Source: Chlorobiota bacterium
GTDB taxonomy: Bacteria > Bacteroidota > Ignavibacteria > OLB7
Direction: 5' to 3'
Assembly (NCBI GenBank): GCA_016700335.1
Contig: CP065014.1
Coordinates: 1,339,001-1,403,000 of the forward strand
Length of the DNA: 64,000 nt
Part shown: positions 16,804-26,191 of the stretch, piece after piece
Numbering within the stretch: position 1 is the stretch's first letter
Layout: each line of letters begins with the position of its first letter
Made by a program: the position numbers and the translations under genes
Notes under the pieces: generated by a model
The model's input: only the letters and a program-made list of their open reading frames with translations
The model's database searches: none
Told to the model about the DNA's origin: nothing

Positions 16804-17145
16804 ATGAAATATGAAAGTAAATTTCAGGGTTTAGCTTCAAATATTATATTTAGAAAAAGAGTTTTTAAAAATATGCTTTTTGCAATATTTTTATTACTTA
16901 TATCTTTGGGTCTTGGAATTTTAGGATATCATTATTTTGCTGACTTAATTTGGATTGATGCACTACATAATGCATCGATGATATTAAGTGGAATGGGACC
17001 TGTAGCAGAAATTAAATCTGATATTGGAAAAATCTTCTCCTCTATTTATGCAATTTTTAGTGGTGTAGCATTTATAACAAATATTGGTTTATTATTTGCT
17101 CCAATAGTCCATAGGTTTTACCATAAGTTCCATATAAATGAGTAA
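16804..17145 (+). CDS. Small two-span membrane protein resembling a K+-channel pore module
   Basis: A 113-residue protein with two membrane segments (about 24-48 and 82-106) and a short loop between them that contains a half-buried stretch, DALHNASMILSGMGPVAEI. The order TM1, re-entrant-like loop, TM2 is that of the Ion_trans_2 pore. The potassium selectivity filter T-V-G-Y-G is absent; SGMGP stands in its place. Related short proteins occur in Bacteroidota and are sometimes called two-pore-domain channel family proteins, as I recall. Whether it conducts ions is open. The gene sits 23 nt after the FAD dehydrogenase gene and 21 nt before the YCII-like gene, so it is part of the same run. Confidence 0.65.
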   Translation: MKYESKFQGLASNIIFRKRVFKNMLFAIFLLLISLGLGILGYHYFADLIWIDALHNASMILSGMGPVAEIKSDIGKIFSSIYAIFSGVAFITNIGLLFAPIVHRFYHKFHINE

Positions 17146-17166
17146 TATCAATTTAATTTAAAATAT

Positions 17167-17481
17167 ATGAATACAGTTTATGCTTTAATTTGGAGAACTC
17201 CAGATGAAACTTTTAAACAAGAAGAATTTGATATAAGAATTCCAAGATTAATGGAATGGTTAAAATACCTAAAATCAAATGGGCACTTGTTAGCTTGTGG
17301 GGGTGGTGGTTTTGAAACTGAATCAGGTGGATTGACAATTATTTCTGCTGATTCTTTGGAACATGCAGAAAAGCTATCTTCTATGTCCCCAATGAATGAA
17401 ATTGGGAAAACTGAAATATTTATATGGGATACATTTTATTCGAATTATATTTTTCTTGAACATAAAGATAAAATATCATAA
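17167..17481 (+). CDS. YCII-related domain protein
   Basis: A 104-residue cytoplasmic protein with a ferredoxin-like fold of the YciI/DGPF type. The first strand is VYALIWRTPDE, RIPRLMEWLKYLKSNGHLLACG fits the helix-strand pair where YciI proteins read 'R..HL.yl..L...G.ll..G', and the ADSLEHAEKLSSMSPMNEIGKTEIFIW segment matches the 'dsleeAe.l...DPf...G...v.i.' ending. The family is small and its chemistry is poorly known. It sits inside the redox-gene run, 21 nt before the pyridine nucleotide-disulphide oxidoreductase gene. Confidence 0.75.
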   Translation: MNTVYALIWRTPDETFKQEEFDIRIPRLMEWLKYLKSNGHLLACGGGGFETESGGLTIISADSLEHAEKLSSMSPMNEIGKTEIFIWDTFYSNYIFLEHKDKIS

Positions 17482-17502
17482 AATTAATTTTATTTTTTAA
17501 TA

Positions 17503-18834
17503 ATGAAAATTGTTATTATTGGAAATGGGGTTGCTGGTGTAACTGCTGCCAGACATATAAGAAAATTAAGTGATAATGAAATTACTATAATATCATCTGA
17601 GACTGATCATTTTTTCTCACGAACTGCTTTGATGTATATTTATATGGGTCATCTTACTTACGAACAAACTAAACCTTATGAAGATTTTTTTTGGAAAAAA
17701 AATAAAATTGATTTAGTAAAAGGTTATGTTAACAAAATTGATTTTGATTCTAAAAAATTGGAACTTACAAATAGTTCTTCATATAAATATGATGTCTTAA
17801 TAATTGCAACAGGTAGTAAATCAAATAAATTTGGATGGAGTGGACAAGATTTGGATGGAGTTCAAGGATTGTATAATATTAATGATTTACATCTATTAGA
17901 AAATAATACAGTTGGCATAAATCATTCAGTTGTAGTTGGAGGGGGGTTGATTGGTATAGAACTAGTTGAAATGTTACATTCAAGGCATATACCAGTTACA
18001 TTCATAGTGAGAGAAAATTCATATATGTCAAATTTATTACCAAAAGAAGAAGGGAGTTTAATATATCGACATATTTTAGATCATAAAATTGATATTAGAA
18101 TGGAGACAGAATTAGATGAGATAATACCAGATGAAAATGGTAAAGTAAGAGGTGTAACATTAAAAAATGGTGAATTCATTGAATGTCAATTTGTTGGTTT
18201 AACAGTAGGAGTTTCTCCAAATATAAATTTTCTAATTGACTCAGGAATTAAAATTAACAGAGGTATATTAGTTAATGAATATTTAGAAACAAATATTAAA
18301 GATGTATATGCATTAGGTGATTGTGCAGAATTGGATTTTCATCGAGATCATCTTCCAAAAATTGAACAATTATGGTACACAAGTAAAATGCAAGGGGAAA
18401 CTGTTGCAAAAACAATTTGTGGAAATAGAACAATTTACAACCGTGGAATACTGTTTAATTCTGCAAAATTTTTAGATATAGAATGGCATACTTACGGGCT
18501 TGTATTAAATTCTCTACGTGAAAATGAGAATAGTTTATACTGGGAAAACAAAAAGGGAGATAAATGTTTTAGAATTAATTTCTGGGAGCATTCTAAAGTT
18601 GTTACTGGAATGAATTGTTTTGGAATAAGGCATAGACACAAAATATGGGAAGATTGGCTGCATAAAAATTATACTATTGAAAAAATATTATCTGAGTTAA
18701 AGTCCGCAAATTTTGATCCTGAATTCTTTAAATCATTTGAATCAGAAATTGTAAAATTATATAATCATAACAATACAAATTCTAAAATTGAATTAAAAAA
18801 AGTTGGTAGTATTTTTAGTAGAATTTTAAAATAA
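17503..18834 (+). CDS. NAD(P)/FAD-dependent oxidoreductase (rubredoxin/nitrite reductase type)
   Basis: A 443-residue flavoprotein of the pyridine nucleotide-disulphide reductase superfamily, in the group without redox-active cysteines. The N-terminal FAD motif is IVIIGNGVAGVTAARHIRK (residues 3-21), VLIIATGSKSNKFGW follows at about 99, the NAD(P) motif SVVVGGGLIGIELVEML lies at about 145, and VYALGDCAELDF (about 268) is the second FAD contact. This arrangement matches ferredoxin/rubredoxin reductases and the FAD part of NirB. The C-terminal 120 residues (YWENKKGDKCFRINFWEHSK onward) differ from standard reductases and end in a helical tail. The electron acceptor cannot be told. It is cytoplasmic and part of the 15-21 kb gene run. 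Confidence 0.88.
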   Translation: MKIVIIGNGVAGVTAARHIRKLSDNEITIISSETDHFFSRTALMYIYMGHLTYEQTKPYEDFFWKKNKIDLVKGYVNKIDFDSKKLELTNSSSYKYDVLIIATGSKSNKFGWSGQDLDGVQGLYNINDLHLLENNTVGINHSVVVGGGLIGIELVEMLHSRHIPVTFIVRENSYMSNLLPKEEGSLIYRHILDHKIDIRMETELDEIIPDENGKVRGVTLKNGEFIECQFVGLTVGVSPNINFLIDSGIKINRGILVNEYLETNIKDVYALGDCAELDFHRDHLPKIEQLWYTSKMQGETVAKTICGNRTIYNRGILFNSAKFLDIEWHTYGLVLNSLRENENSLYWENKKGDKCFRINFWEHSKVVTGMNCFGIRHRHKIWEDWLHKNYTIEKILSELKSANFDPEFFKSFESEIVKLYNHNNTNSKIELKKVGSIFSRILK

Positions 18835-18850
18835 TATTTTCAAAAAAATT

Positions 18851-20050
18851 ATGAAAAATTTCATATTATTTGTATTTCTATTTGTTAGCTTTTTTAAAAC
18901 AGAAGCAAAAATATGGGAAGTTGGAGAGAACTTAAGTTACAAATCACCAAGTTCAGTAACAAGCCTAGCTCAAATTAATGATACTGTTTATATCCATAAA
19001 GGAGTTTATTTGCAAGACGTTTGCAAATGGACTGCCAATAATTTATTATTAAAAGGAGTTGATGAAAGACCAATCTTAAATTCAAATGGTATTTCAAGTG
19101 GAGGAAAAGCAATTTGGGTAATTTCTGGTAACAATGTGAGAGTTGAAAATATTGAATTTTCAAATTGTAGGGTTCCAGATAAAAATGGAGCTGGAATTAG
19201 AGTTGAAGGAGTGAATATCTCAATTATTAAATGTGGGTTTCATAATAATGAAATGGGGATATTAGCTGGTGATAAAGTTGGTAGTAAAATAACTATAGAA
19301 CAATGTGAGTTCGGTTACAATGGTTATGGAGATGGATATTCTCATAATGTTTATATTAATCATGTAGATGAATTGATTTTCAGATTTAACTATTCTCACC
19401 ATTCGAAAACTGGGCATGAGTTAAAAAGTAGAGCACACATAAATAGAATTTATTATAATAGATTGAGTGATGAAAATGATGGAACTGCAAGTAGAAATAT
19501 AGATCTTCCAAATGGCGGTTTGGCTTATGTAATTGGAAATATTATTGAACAAGGACCTATAAGCGAAAATTCTAATTTGATTGGATATGGTCTAGAAGGT
19601 CTTACAAACAACGAACCACATGAATTAATTGTTGTAAATAATACTTTTATAAATAATAAAGGAACTGGAAATTATTTTCAATTAAAGTTTGGAACAATCC
19701 ATTTTGAATGTATAAATAATATTTTAGCTGGAGGAGGTAATTTTTTTGGAGCAGATCTTCCAGCACTATTAGATTCATCAAATAATATAATTTCAAAAGA
19801 TATAAATAGTTTACAGTTTTCAAATTCAATTAAATTTAATTTCTCTCTTTTACAATCTTCACCAGCCAATCAAAAAGGAAGAAACTTAAAAGATACTTTG
19901 ACAAAACCAGAATTTGAATATGTACATCCATCTAAATTTGTCAAAAGAAATATTATAGATTTTGTTTCTATTGGTGCTTATGAAGTTTCTTCAACAACAA
20001 GTTTTATAGAAATAAATTTAATTCAAAACTTGTTTCTCCAAATAAGATAA
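18851..20050 (+). CDS. Secreted right-handed beta-helix protein with a truncated end
   Basis: A 399-residue protein with a signal peptide (MKNFILFVFLFVSFFKTEAK). Residues about 60-310 are parallel beta-helix (PbH1-type) repeats, visible as a series of 'xNVRVENIEFSNC', 'VNISIIKCGFHNNEMGI', 'SKITIEQCEFGYN' and 'NRIYYNRLS' turns with the Asn/Cys ladder of pectate-lyase-like folds. Such proteins often bind or cut polysaccharides, but no catalytic residues can be assigned. The C-terminus (TTSFIEINLIQNLFLQIR) looks like the first strand of a T9SS sorting domain that stops early. In another frame the next codons read SKLVSPNKIKL, so a frameshift may have removed the domain. Confidence 0.78.
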   Translation: MKNFILFVFLFVSFFKTEAKIWEVGENLSYKSPSSVTSLAQINDTVYIHKGVYLQDVCKWTANNLLLKGVDERPILNSNGISSGGKAIWVISGNNVRVENIEFSNCRVPDKNGAGIRVEGVNISIIKCGFHNNEMGILAGDKVGSKITIEQCEFGYNGYGDGYSHNVYINHVDELIFRFNYSHHSKTGHELKSRAHINRIYYNRLSDENDGTASRNIDLPNGGLAYVIGNIIEQGPISENSNLIGYGLEGLTNNEPHELIVVNNTFINNKGTGNYFQLKFGTIHFECINNILAGGGNFFGADLPALLDSSNNIISKDINSLQFSNSIKFNFSLLQSSPANQKGRNLKDTLTKPEFEYVHPSKFVKRNIIDFVSIGAYEVSSTTSFIEINLIQNLFLQIR

Positions 20051-20068
20051 AGTTATAAATTATAAGAT

Positions 20069-21037
20069 ATGTTAATAAATTCTGATAGATCTTTATTTTT
20101 TTCAAAAGGAGATATTAATGATAAAAGGCTTGGAGATATTGTTTGTAAAAATGTTGATGAAATTACCAGTGAAACAAAAATTGCTATTATAGGATGTCCT
20201 CAAGATATAGGAGTAAAGCGTAACGGAGGAAGAATTGGTTCGTCAAAAGCTCCTTTTGAAATCAGAAAATCATTTTACAAACTAACTCCATTCGATGTTG
20301 AAACTGAGTTGTCTATACCCGAAGGACTGATAGTTGATTTCGGGAATATTGATGTAACTGGTTCATTAGAAAAAATACATGAAAGGTTGCAAAATAGTGT
20401 TGAATTTGCCATATCAAAAAATTTAACTCCAATAATTATCGGTGGTGGACATGATATAACTTACCCAAGTTGCAAAGGTATATCGAATAAATTTGAAAAT
20501 GTTAGTATAATTAATTTTGATCCACACTTAGATGCAAGACCTTGCAACCCTTTAAGAAATTCTGGAACATCATTTAGAATGTTGATAGAAGAGGGAATAA
20601 TAAATCCAAAAAATGTTATTGAGTTTGGAATTCAATCTGGAGTTAATTCAGAAAATCAATATAGATGGATGAAGGAACAAGGAGTTAATTTATTTACACT
20701 ACCAAGAATTAGAAAAGGTGGATTTGATAATACATTATCAGAAGCATTGGAAATTGCATTATCAACTAATGCATTATATACAACTATAGACATTGATTCT
20801 ATAATGTCAGCTTTTGCACCAGGAGTTTCTGCTTCAGCAACTGATGGTTTTACTCCCAATGAAATTTTAGGATTATCAAGAGAACTAGGTTCGCAAAGAA
20901 AAGTAATATGTCTTGATATTGCAGAGGTTAATTTAGTATATGAATCTGACTTGAGAACATCACGGCTTGCTTCTCAGATAATTCTACATTTTGTTTTTGG
21001 TTATCTTGAAAGAGATTTTCTGCAGAATACCATTTAA
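20069..21037 (+). CDS. Arginase-family hydrolase, probable formimidoylglutamase
   Basis: A 322-residue ureohydrolase. The metal-binding motifs are GGGHDITYPS (about residue 131, His), INFDPHLDARP (about 151, Asp-x-His-x-Asp) and YTTIDIDSIMSAFAPGVSAS (about 233, Asp-x-Asp). The last motif lacks the 'DP' of true arginases and instead resembles HutG-type formimidoylglutamases, which cut N-formimidoyl-L-glutamate to glutamate and formamide in histidine breakdown. Agmatinase or another guanidino-hydrolase remains possible, and no other hut genes are in the window. It is cytoplasmic and needs two Mn2+. Its last 110 nt overlap, tail to tail, the 3' end of the minus-strand membrane-protein gene. Confidence 0.82.
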   Translation: MLINSDRSLFFSKGDINDKRLGDIVCKNVDEITSETKIAIIGCPQDIGVKRNGGRIGSSKAPFEIRKSFYKLTPFDVETELSIPEGLIVDFGNIDVTGSLEKIHERLQNSVEFAISKNLTPIIIGGGHDITYPSCKGISNKFENVSIINFDPHLDARPCNPLRNSGTSFRMLIEEGIINPKNVIEFGIQSGVNSENQYRWMKEQGVNLFTLPRIRKGGFDNTLSEALEIALSTNALYTTIDIDSIMSAFAPGVSASATDGFTPNEILGLSRELGSQRKVICLDIAEVNLVYESDLRTSRLASQIILHFVFGYLERDFLQNTI

Positions 21038-22745
21038 CATAACCAGAAAAAAATCTTTTTTCATAATCAACAACCCCAACTCCTTTGCGTTCCACAGCTA
21101 GTAAAGGAATCTGATGTTCACGACAAAAATTCTCAAGTTTTAACAATTCAATTTCTATCTCATTTGGGTTTTCTTGTTTATTATAAAACCTAAACATTCC
21201 TAATTCAATTTTATTTGGCATAGAAAACATAGGATCTAAATAAACTTTACCACCATTTATCTTAGTCTTAATTAGAGTTTTACATAAGCTGTTTTGATCA
21301 ATACAACTTGTGTCAATTTTAATTTTACCAATTGGAAAATCAATTCTATTAATATTTGGATTTATTAAAAATGCAATACGTTTTGATTGATAAAAATCAG
21401 CAGTAAGAACAACATCTTTTGAATTTAATTTATTTAGATATTCTTTATTAATCCAATAAACACAATTATCTGTTGTAAAATATTTAGTTATTGCAGGAGT
21501 ATTTGCAATAAATAATAAAGCTATTGAAAGTGTTGTGATTTTTCTAATTTTCAATGAACTGGATTCTTTCAAATTATCACCAATAATTAAAATTCCGAAA
21601 TATGGAATTAACCACATCCAAAATTCATTTGAAACTGCCTCCCATAAACCAAACAAAATAATACTTGATACAAACCATACACCTAAAATAACTCCTGTAA
21701 GGGTCCAATTTACGCCATTCCTTTTATTCTGATTTCTTCTTTGAATTGTAAGCCAAACATAAATACAACCAACGCAAACAGAGCAAATTATTAAAAAAAT
21801 AATTAATTCTTGAGGAAGATTCCTAATTAAAAATCTATCATCTAATGTTAATCTATATGGAAATAATTTTGCTGAGAGTTCATTTACAAAATCGAATGAA
21901 AGTATGTATTCACTAAAGAAAATAGTTCTTAGAATACCAATAACAATATAAAGTGGAGTTTTTAATTGGGGGACATCTTCTGGAAATCTTAACATGAAAG
22001 AAGTGTATCCTCTAATAAATTGTATAAAACTTGATTGATGACTTATTAAGAAAGCTGTATAATACATTGCTATTCCTAAAAATGATGAAATCAAGCCATA
22101 TTTTAATGCTCTGTTAAGTCTTAATTTAAAACTAAGATATATACCATTATCATTTTTTACAACAATAATTCCAATAAGAATAGCTAAACCAATAAAGCTA
22201 TAACCTTGATGATTTAATGAAGCAAAAAGGGTATAAAAAATAGATATAAATAAATGAAGATTTTTGTTTGAATTTCTAAACTTTACTGCATAGTACATAG
22301 AAGCCATGGCAAATGACGTGCCAGCAATATAAAAATCTGATATTATAGAATAGCTCCACCAACAGAACGTAAATGCAACAGTTAACATTGCGCCATAAGC
22401 TGCATAAACACTAGTTGTGCGAGAATAAGTAATTTTACCTATAAAAAATAGTCCTAAAGCACTAGTACACGATACGTAAAATTTAGTGAAAGAAAGTGCA
22501 CCTTGAAAATCATTAATATGAGCTATTTTTGTAAACCAATGTAGAACATATAATATTAAATGATGTGTAAAACTTGATATTGCAGTATTGGCTGTATTGT
22601 TTGTTCCTTCTAAAACATACAAACCAAATTGCAATGAATCATCAGCATATATATAATTTTGTGAGGGGAATAAAATATATATAACTAAAAATAATAAAGA
22701 TAAAAAACCTAGCTTTGTATTTAATGTAAATTTTTCTGATTCCAT
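20928..22745 (-). CDS. Multispanning membrane protein, GT-C-like
   Basis: A 605-residue integral membrane protein with about 11-12 hydrophobic segments in the first 430 residues and a soluble C-terminal domain of about 170 residues. The first periplasmic loop (SQNYIYADDSLQFGLYVLEG) carries an acidic pair right after the first span, like the catalytic Asp of GT-C glycosyltransferases such as the PMT/ArnT and DUF2723 families. The SFTHHLILYVLHW segment follows as in those families. The sugar donor would be a polyprenol-phosphate sugar, and a candidate synthase is encoded at 43263. The family assignment is by layout only. The coding end overlaps the arginase-family gene by 110 nt on the opposite strand. 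CAAAGATA just upstream (minus: TATCTTTG) may be a -7 element giving a nearly leaderless message. Confidence 0.72.
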   Translation of the reverse strand: MESEKFTLNTKLGFLSLLFLVIYILFPSQNYIYADDSLQFGLYVLEGTNNTANTAISSFTHHLILYVLHWFTKIAHINDFQGALSFTKFYVSCTSALGLFFIGKITYSRTTSVYAAYGAMLTVAFTFCWWSYSIISDFYIAGTSFAMASMYYAVKFRNSNKNLHLFISIFYTLFASLNHQGYSFIGLAILIGIIVVKNDNGIYLSFKLRLNRALKYGLISSFLGIAMYYTAFLISHQSSFIQFIRGYTSFMLRFPEDVPQLKTPLYIVIGILRTIFFSEYILSFDFVNELSAKLFPYRLTLDDRFLIRNLPQELIIFLIICSVCVGCIYVWLTIQRRNQNKRNGVNWTLTGVILGVWFVSSIILFGLWEAVSNEFWMWLIPYFGILIIGDNLKESSSLKIRKITTLSIALLFIANTPAITKYFTTDNCVYWINKEYLNKLNSKDVVLTADFYQSKRIAFLINPNINRIDFPIGKIKIDTSCIDQNSLCKTLIKTKINGGKVYLDPMFSMPNKIELGMFRFYNKQENPNEIEIELLKLENFCREHQIPLLAVERKGVGVVDYEKRFFSGYVKWYSAENLFQDNQKQNVELSEKQAVMFSSQIHILN

Positions 22746-22857
22746 TTTACAAAGATATATTTGTAGTTGAAAATTATTAGCTTATCAAAAAGTTTAATTC
22801 GTAATAAATAGTAAAGAAGAATAAATTAAATAATAAAAAAAAATTAAATTCAAGTTA

Positions 22858-24891
22858 ATGTCAAATCAAACATTGATACATAATGAGTTAAAACTTTCTA
22901 AAGACCAAATATTGGCAGCACTGCGAATTATGATGCTAGCAAGAAGAACTGATGAAAAACATTTGATGGTTTTAAAACAAGGGAAAAGTTTTTTTCATAT
23001 TGGTTGTTCTGGTCATGAAGCAATTCAAGTTGCAATTGGGTTGGCAATGAATCCAGAAAAAGATTGGGCTTGGACATATTACCGTGATTTAGCTTTAACT
23101 TATACATTCGGCCATACGCCAAATGATCATTTTTTAGGTGCATATGCCAAAGCTGATGATCCTGCAAGTGGTGGTAGGCAAATGCCATGTCATCATGGAA
23201 ATAGAAGAGTACATTTACCAACACAATCATCACCAACTGGAACTCAATTTTTAAATGCTGTTGGTACTGCCTTAGCAGCAAAAAAAGATGGGAGTAATGA
23301 TGTAACTTATGTTGCAAGTGGAGAAGGAACATGGTCGCAAGGGGAAGTTTATGAAGCTGTTAACTGGGCTTCAAGAGAAAAATTAGGAATGATATTTTGT
23401 GTTCAGGATAATGGATATGCAATATCTGTTCCTTCAACTTCTCAAACAGCTGGTGGAAGAGCTGGAAATTTATTTAGAAGTCATCCAAATTTAAACGTAG
23501 TATTTGTGGATGGATGTGACTTTTTCGAAAGTTACAAAGTAGCTCTTCAATGCATTGAAAGAGCAAGGAATGGTAAGGGTCCATCTTTGATTCATGCTAA
23601 TGTAGTTAGGTTGTTAGCACATTCAAGTAGCGATGATCAACGTAAGTATAGAGATTTAAATGAACTTGAAGAAGAAAAACATAGAGACCCGATTGAAAAG
23701 TTAAAAAAATATATTTTAGAAAATAAAATAGCTGAACAAAATGAAATTGATGCATTATATGAAGATGTAGTTAAAGAAATTGATATAGCAGCAGATTGGG
23801 CTTTAACTCGTGCAGATCCTACAGCTGATACAAGTACAAGATACAATTACTCTGAATTTAGATTGCCTGATTCAGATTTTGAAAAGACTATTCCTAATGG
23901 TGAAAAAATTGTAATGGTTGATGCTATTAATCATGCTATGCACGAGGAGATGAAATTCAATGATAAATTACTAATTTTTGGAGAGGATGTAGCTGATAAA
24001 AAAGGAGGTGTTTTTACTGCTACAAAAGGTTTATCAAATGAATTTTCTGAAGATAGAGTTTTTAACTCACCATTAGCAGAAGCATCTATTATTGGAGTTG
24101 CTTTAGGATTAGCAACTAGAGGTTATAAGCCATGTGTTGAGATTCAATTTGGTGATTATATTTGGCCTGCTTTTATGCAATTAAAAAATGAAGTTGCAAC
24201 TTTAAGGTATAGAAGTAATAATGGATTTAAATGTCCGATGGTTGTTAGAGTTGCTGTAGGTGGATATATTAATGGTGGTTTGTATCATTCTCAAAATATT
24301 GAAGCTTTTTTTGCTCATATACCAGGTCTTATAGTTGTTTATCCTTCAAATGCTGCTGATGCTAAAGGGCTTTTAAAAACAGCATGCAGAATTGATGATC
24401 CAGTTATATTTTGTGAACACAAAGATTTATACAGATCTTCATATGCTGCATCTCCTGAACCAGATGAAAATTATCTTTTAGATTTTGGAAAAGGAAAAAT
24501 AGTTCAAGAAGGTTCAGATATAACAATTGTTACTTATGGAGCAATGGTTAGAGAAAGTTTAAAAGCATCAAAAAAACTTAAAGATGAGTTAAATACAAGT
24601 ATTGAAATTATAGATTTAAGAACAATATTACCATGGGATAAAGAATTAGTATTTAATTCTGTTAAAAAAACTGGTAGAGTTTTGATTGCTTATGAAGATA
24701 CCATTACAATGGGCTTTGGAGCTGAAATAGGAGCTGCAATTGCTAAAGAATGCTTTACTTTTCTTGATGCTCCTGTTGAGAGAGTTGCTGCTAAGGATTC
24801 ACATATACCATATGCAAAAGTTTTAGAACTTGATGTTTTACCAACAGAATCTAAAATTTATGATAGTATAAAAAATGTACTAACTTTTTAG
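22858..24891 (+). CDS. 2-oxoacid dehydrogenase E1 component, fused alpha and beta subunits
   Basis: A 677-residue fusion. Residues about 10-330 are the E1 alpha subunit: the thiamine-diphosphate motif is GEGTWSQGEVYEAVNWASRE...QDNGYAIS (about 160-200), with GEG in place of the usual GDG. HSSSDDQRKYR is the phosphorylation-loop-like segment. Residues about 350-677 are the E1 beta subunit: DAINHAMHEEMKFNDKLLIFGEDVADKKGGVF, then the transketolase-type central and C-terminal domains (VPTESKIYDSI at the end). Branched-chain 2-oxoacid dehydrogenase (BkdA/BkdB) is the closest type by motif, while pyruvate is less likely. E2 and E3 are not adjacent. The complex is cytoplasmic and makes acyl-CoA plus CO2. 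Such single-chain fusions are known in Bacteroidota. Confidence 0.9.
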   Translation: MSNQTLIHNELKLSKDQILAALRIMMLARRTDEKHLMVLKQGKSFFHIGCSGHEAIQVAIGLAMNPEKDWAWTYYRDLALTYTFGHTPNDHFLGAYAKADDPASGGRQMPCHHGNRRVHLPTQSSPTGTQFLNAVGTALAAKKDGSNDVTYVASGEGTWSQGEVYEAVNWASREKLGMIFCVQDNGYAISVPSTSQTAGGRAGNLFRSHPNLNVVFVDGCDFFESYKVALQCIERARNGKGPSLIHANVVRLLAHSSSDDQRKYRDLNELEEEKHRDPIEKLKKYILENKIAEQNEIDALYEDVVKEIDIAADWALTRADPTADTSTRYNYSEFRLPDSDFEKTIPNGEKIVMVDAINHAMHEEMKFNDKLLIFGEDVADKKGGVFTATKGLSNEFSEDRVFNSPLAEASIIGVALGLATRGYKPCVEIQFGDYIWPAFMQLKNEVATLRYRSNNGFKCPMVVRVAVGGYINGGLYHSQNIEAFFAHIPGLIVVYPSNAADAKGLLKTACRIDDPVIFCEHKDLYRSSYAASPEPDENYLLDFGKGKIVQEGSDITIVTYGAMVRESLKASKKLKDELNTSIEIIDLRTILPWDKELVFNSVKKTGRVLIAYEDTITMGFGAEIGAAIAKECFTFLDAPVERVAAKDSHIPYAKVLELDVLPTESKIYDSIKNVLTF

Positions 24892-24952
24892 TTTAGTTAT
24901 TATTATTATTATATTTTGTTTTTTTTTTATTAATTATATAATTTATTAAAAT

Positions 24953-26191
24953 TTGAATTATCTCCACACTGCAGAAATTTTATATACTAACAATACAATT
25001 TATTCAAACTATGCCGTTCTTCTTTCAGAGGACGGCATTGTTTTAGAATTTAATTTTACTAAAAAAATTAAAGGTTATTATGATAAAGAGATAAAACATC
25101 AAATCTTGATGCCAGGAGTAATTAATTGTCATACTCATCTTACAGATTCATTTCATAAGAAACAAGTTTCAGGTGGGGAAGGATTGGTAAACTGGGTTAG
25201 AAATTTGATAAATTCAAGGAATTTAAATTTGCAAACGGAGGATCAATTAAAGAAAAGTGTTGAATTTATTTTAAATGAAATGATGTTTTCTGGAACAGTT
25301 GCAATTGGAGAAGTTAGCAATGATTTTAAAACTATAAATGCAATTATAGATTCAAGGATTAATTGTTTATTCAACTATGAATTAACTGGTTTTAAAGAAA
25401 GTAATTATAATGCCGTTATTGCAAATTCTAAGTTAAAAATAATTGAGTTACAAAATCAAAATAATGACTTTAAAAAAGATAATTTAAATTGGGTTTATTC
25501 AGCTCATGCACCATATTCAGTCTCTTTGAATTTGTTAAAATTAATTAAAGATGAGAATAATAAAAGGGGAGGAAAAACTTTTCAACATTTAGCCGAAGAT
25601 TCTCAAGAACGAAAATTGTATATTAACGGTAATGGTGAATTTGTTGACTTACTTAAGTATTTTAATGCTTTCGATGAAAATTGGATTTTTCCAAAAGTAT
25701 CACCTATACAATTGTACAATGAATTTGAATTGTTAGATGAAAATTATGTTGGTGTACATTTAACAGATTGTACAGCAAATGAAATTGAAATGTTATCAAC
25801 TTGTAATTGTTATGGGGTTCTATGTCCAATTACTAATTTACATATCACAAAAAAACTTCCTCCATTTGAAGAAATAATAAAAAATAAACTGAAGTTTGGA
25901 TTAGGAACTGATGGATTAGGATCTAATTGGAGTTCTAATGTATTTGACGAAGCAAAGTTATTGCTTGAAAATTGGTATGGGTTAGCCCCTGGTATTTTGT
26001 TAAAATCTTTAACTTCAATAGGTGCTGAAATTTTAGGATTTAATTCCTTAGGTAAATTTCAAGTTGGAAACAATTGTGGGATGATATCTATTGAAACAAA
26101 TACAATAAACAATGATTTGAAGAGCTTGGAAGAGGGAATTATATTAAATCCTACTACTAGAAACTCAATTAATTTCCTTAAAATGTACTAA
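24953..26191 (+). CDS. mqnX: Amidohydrolase, probable aminodeoxyfutalosine deaminase (TTG start)
   Basis: A 412-residue metal-dependent deaminase of the TrzA/chlorohydrolase group. Metal and catalytic motifs are PGVINCHTHLTDSF (about residue 55, His-x-His), YSAHAPYSVS (about 183, His), TFQHLAEDSQERKL (about 208, His and Glu) and FGLGTDGLGSNWS (about 317, Asp). The start is a TTG that lies one codon after an in-frame TAA; the next in-frame ATG would remove the N-terminal beta-sandwich strand. MqnX converts aminodeoxyfutalosine to futalosine in the menaquinone pathway. That role is inferred from the family and from mqnP, mqnD and mqnB about 1.2-4.7 kb downstream. Guanine or S-adenosylhomocysteine deaminase are alternatives. 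Confidence 0.68.
   Translation: MNYLHTAEILYTNNTIYSNYAVLLSEDGIVLEFNFTKKIKGYYDKEIKHQILMPGVINCHTHLTDSFHKKQVSGGEGLVNWVRNLINSRNLNLQTEDQLKKSVEFILNEMMFSGTVAIGEVSNDFKTINAIIDSRINCLFNYELTGFKESNYNAVIANSKLKIIELQNQNNDFKKDNLNWVYSAHAPYSVSLNLLKLIKDENNKRGGKTFQHLAEDSQERKLYINGNGEFVDLLKYFNAFDENWIFPKVSPIQLYNEFELLDENYVGVHLTDCTANEIEMLSTCNCYGVLCPITNLHITKKLPPFEEIIKNKLKFGLGTDGLGSNWSSNVFDEAKLLLENWYGLAPGILLKSLTSIGAEILGFNSLGKFQVGNNCGMISIETNTINNDLKSLEEGIILNPTTRNSINFLKMY

Noticed and set aside
20656..20859. Small minus-strand ORF inside the arginase-family gene
   Set aside because: It mirrors the conserved DID/APGVSA region of a clearly real gene and has no features of its own.
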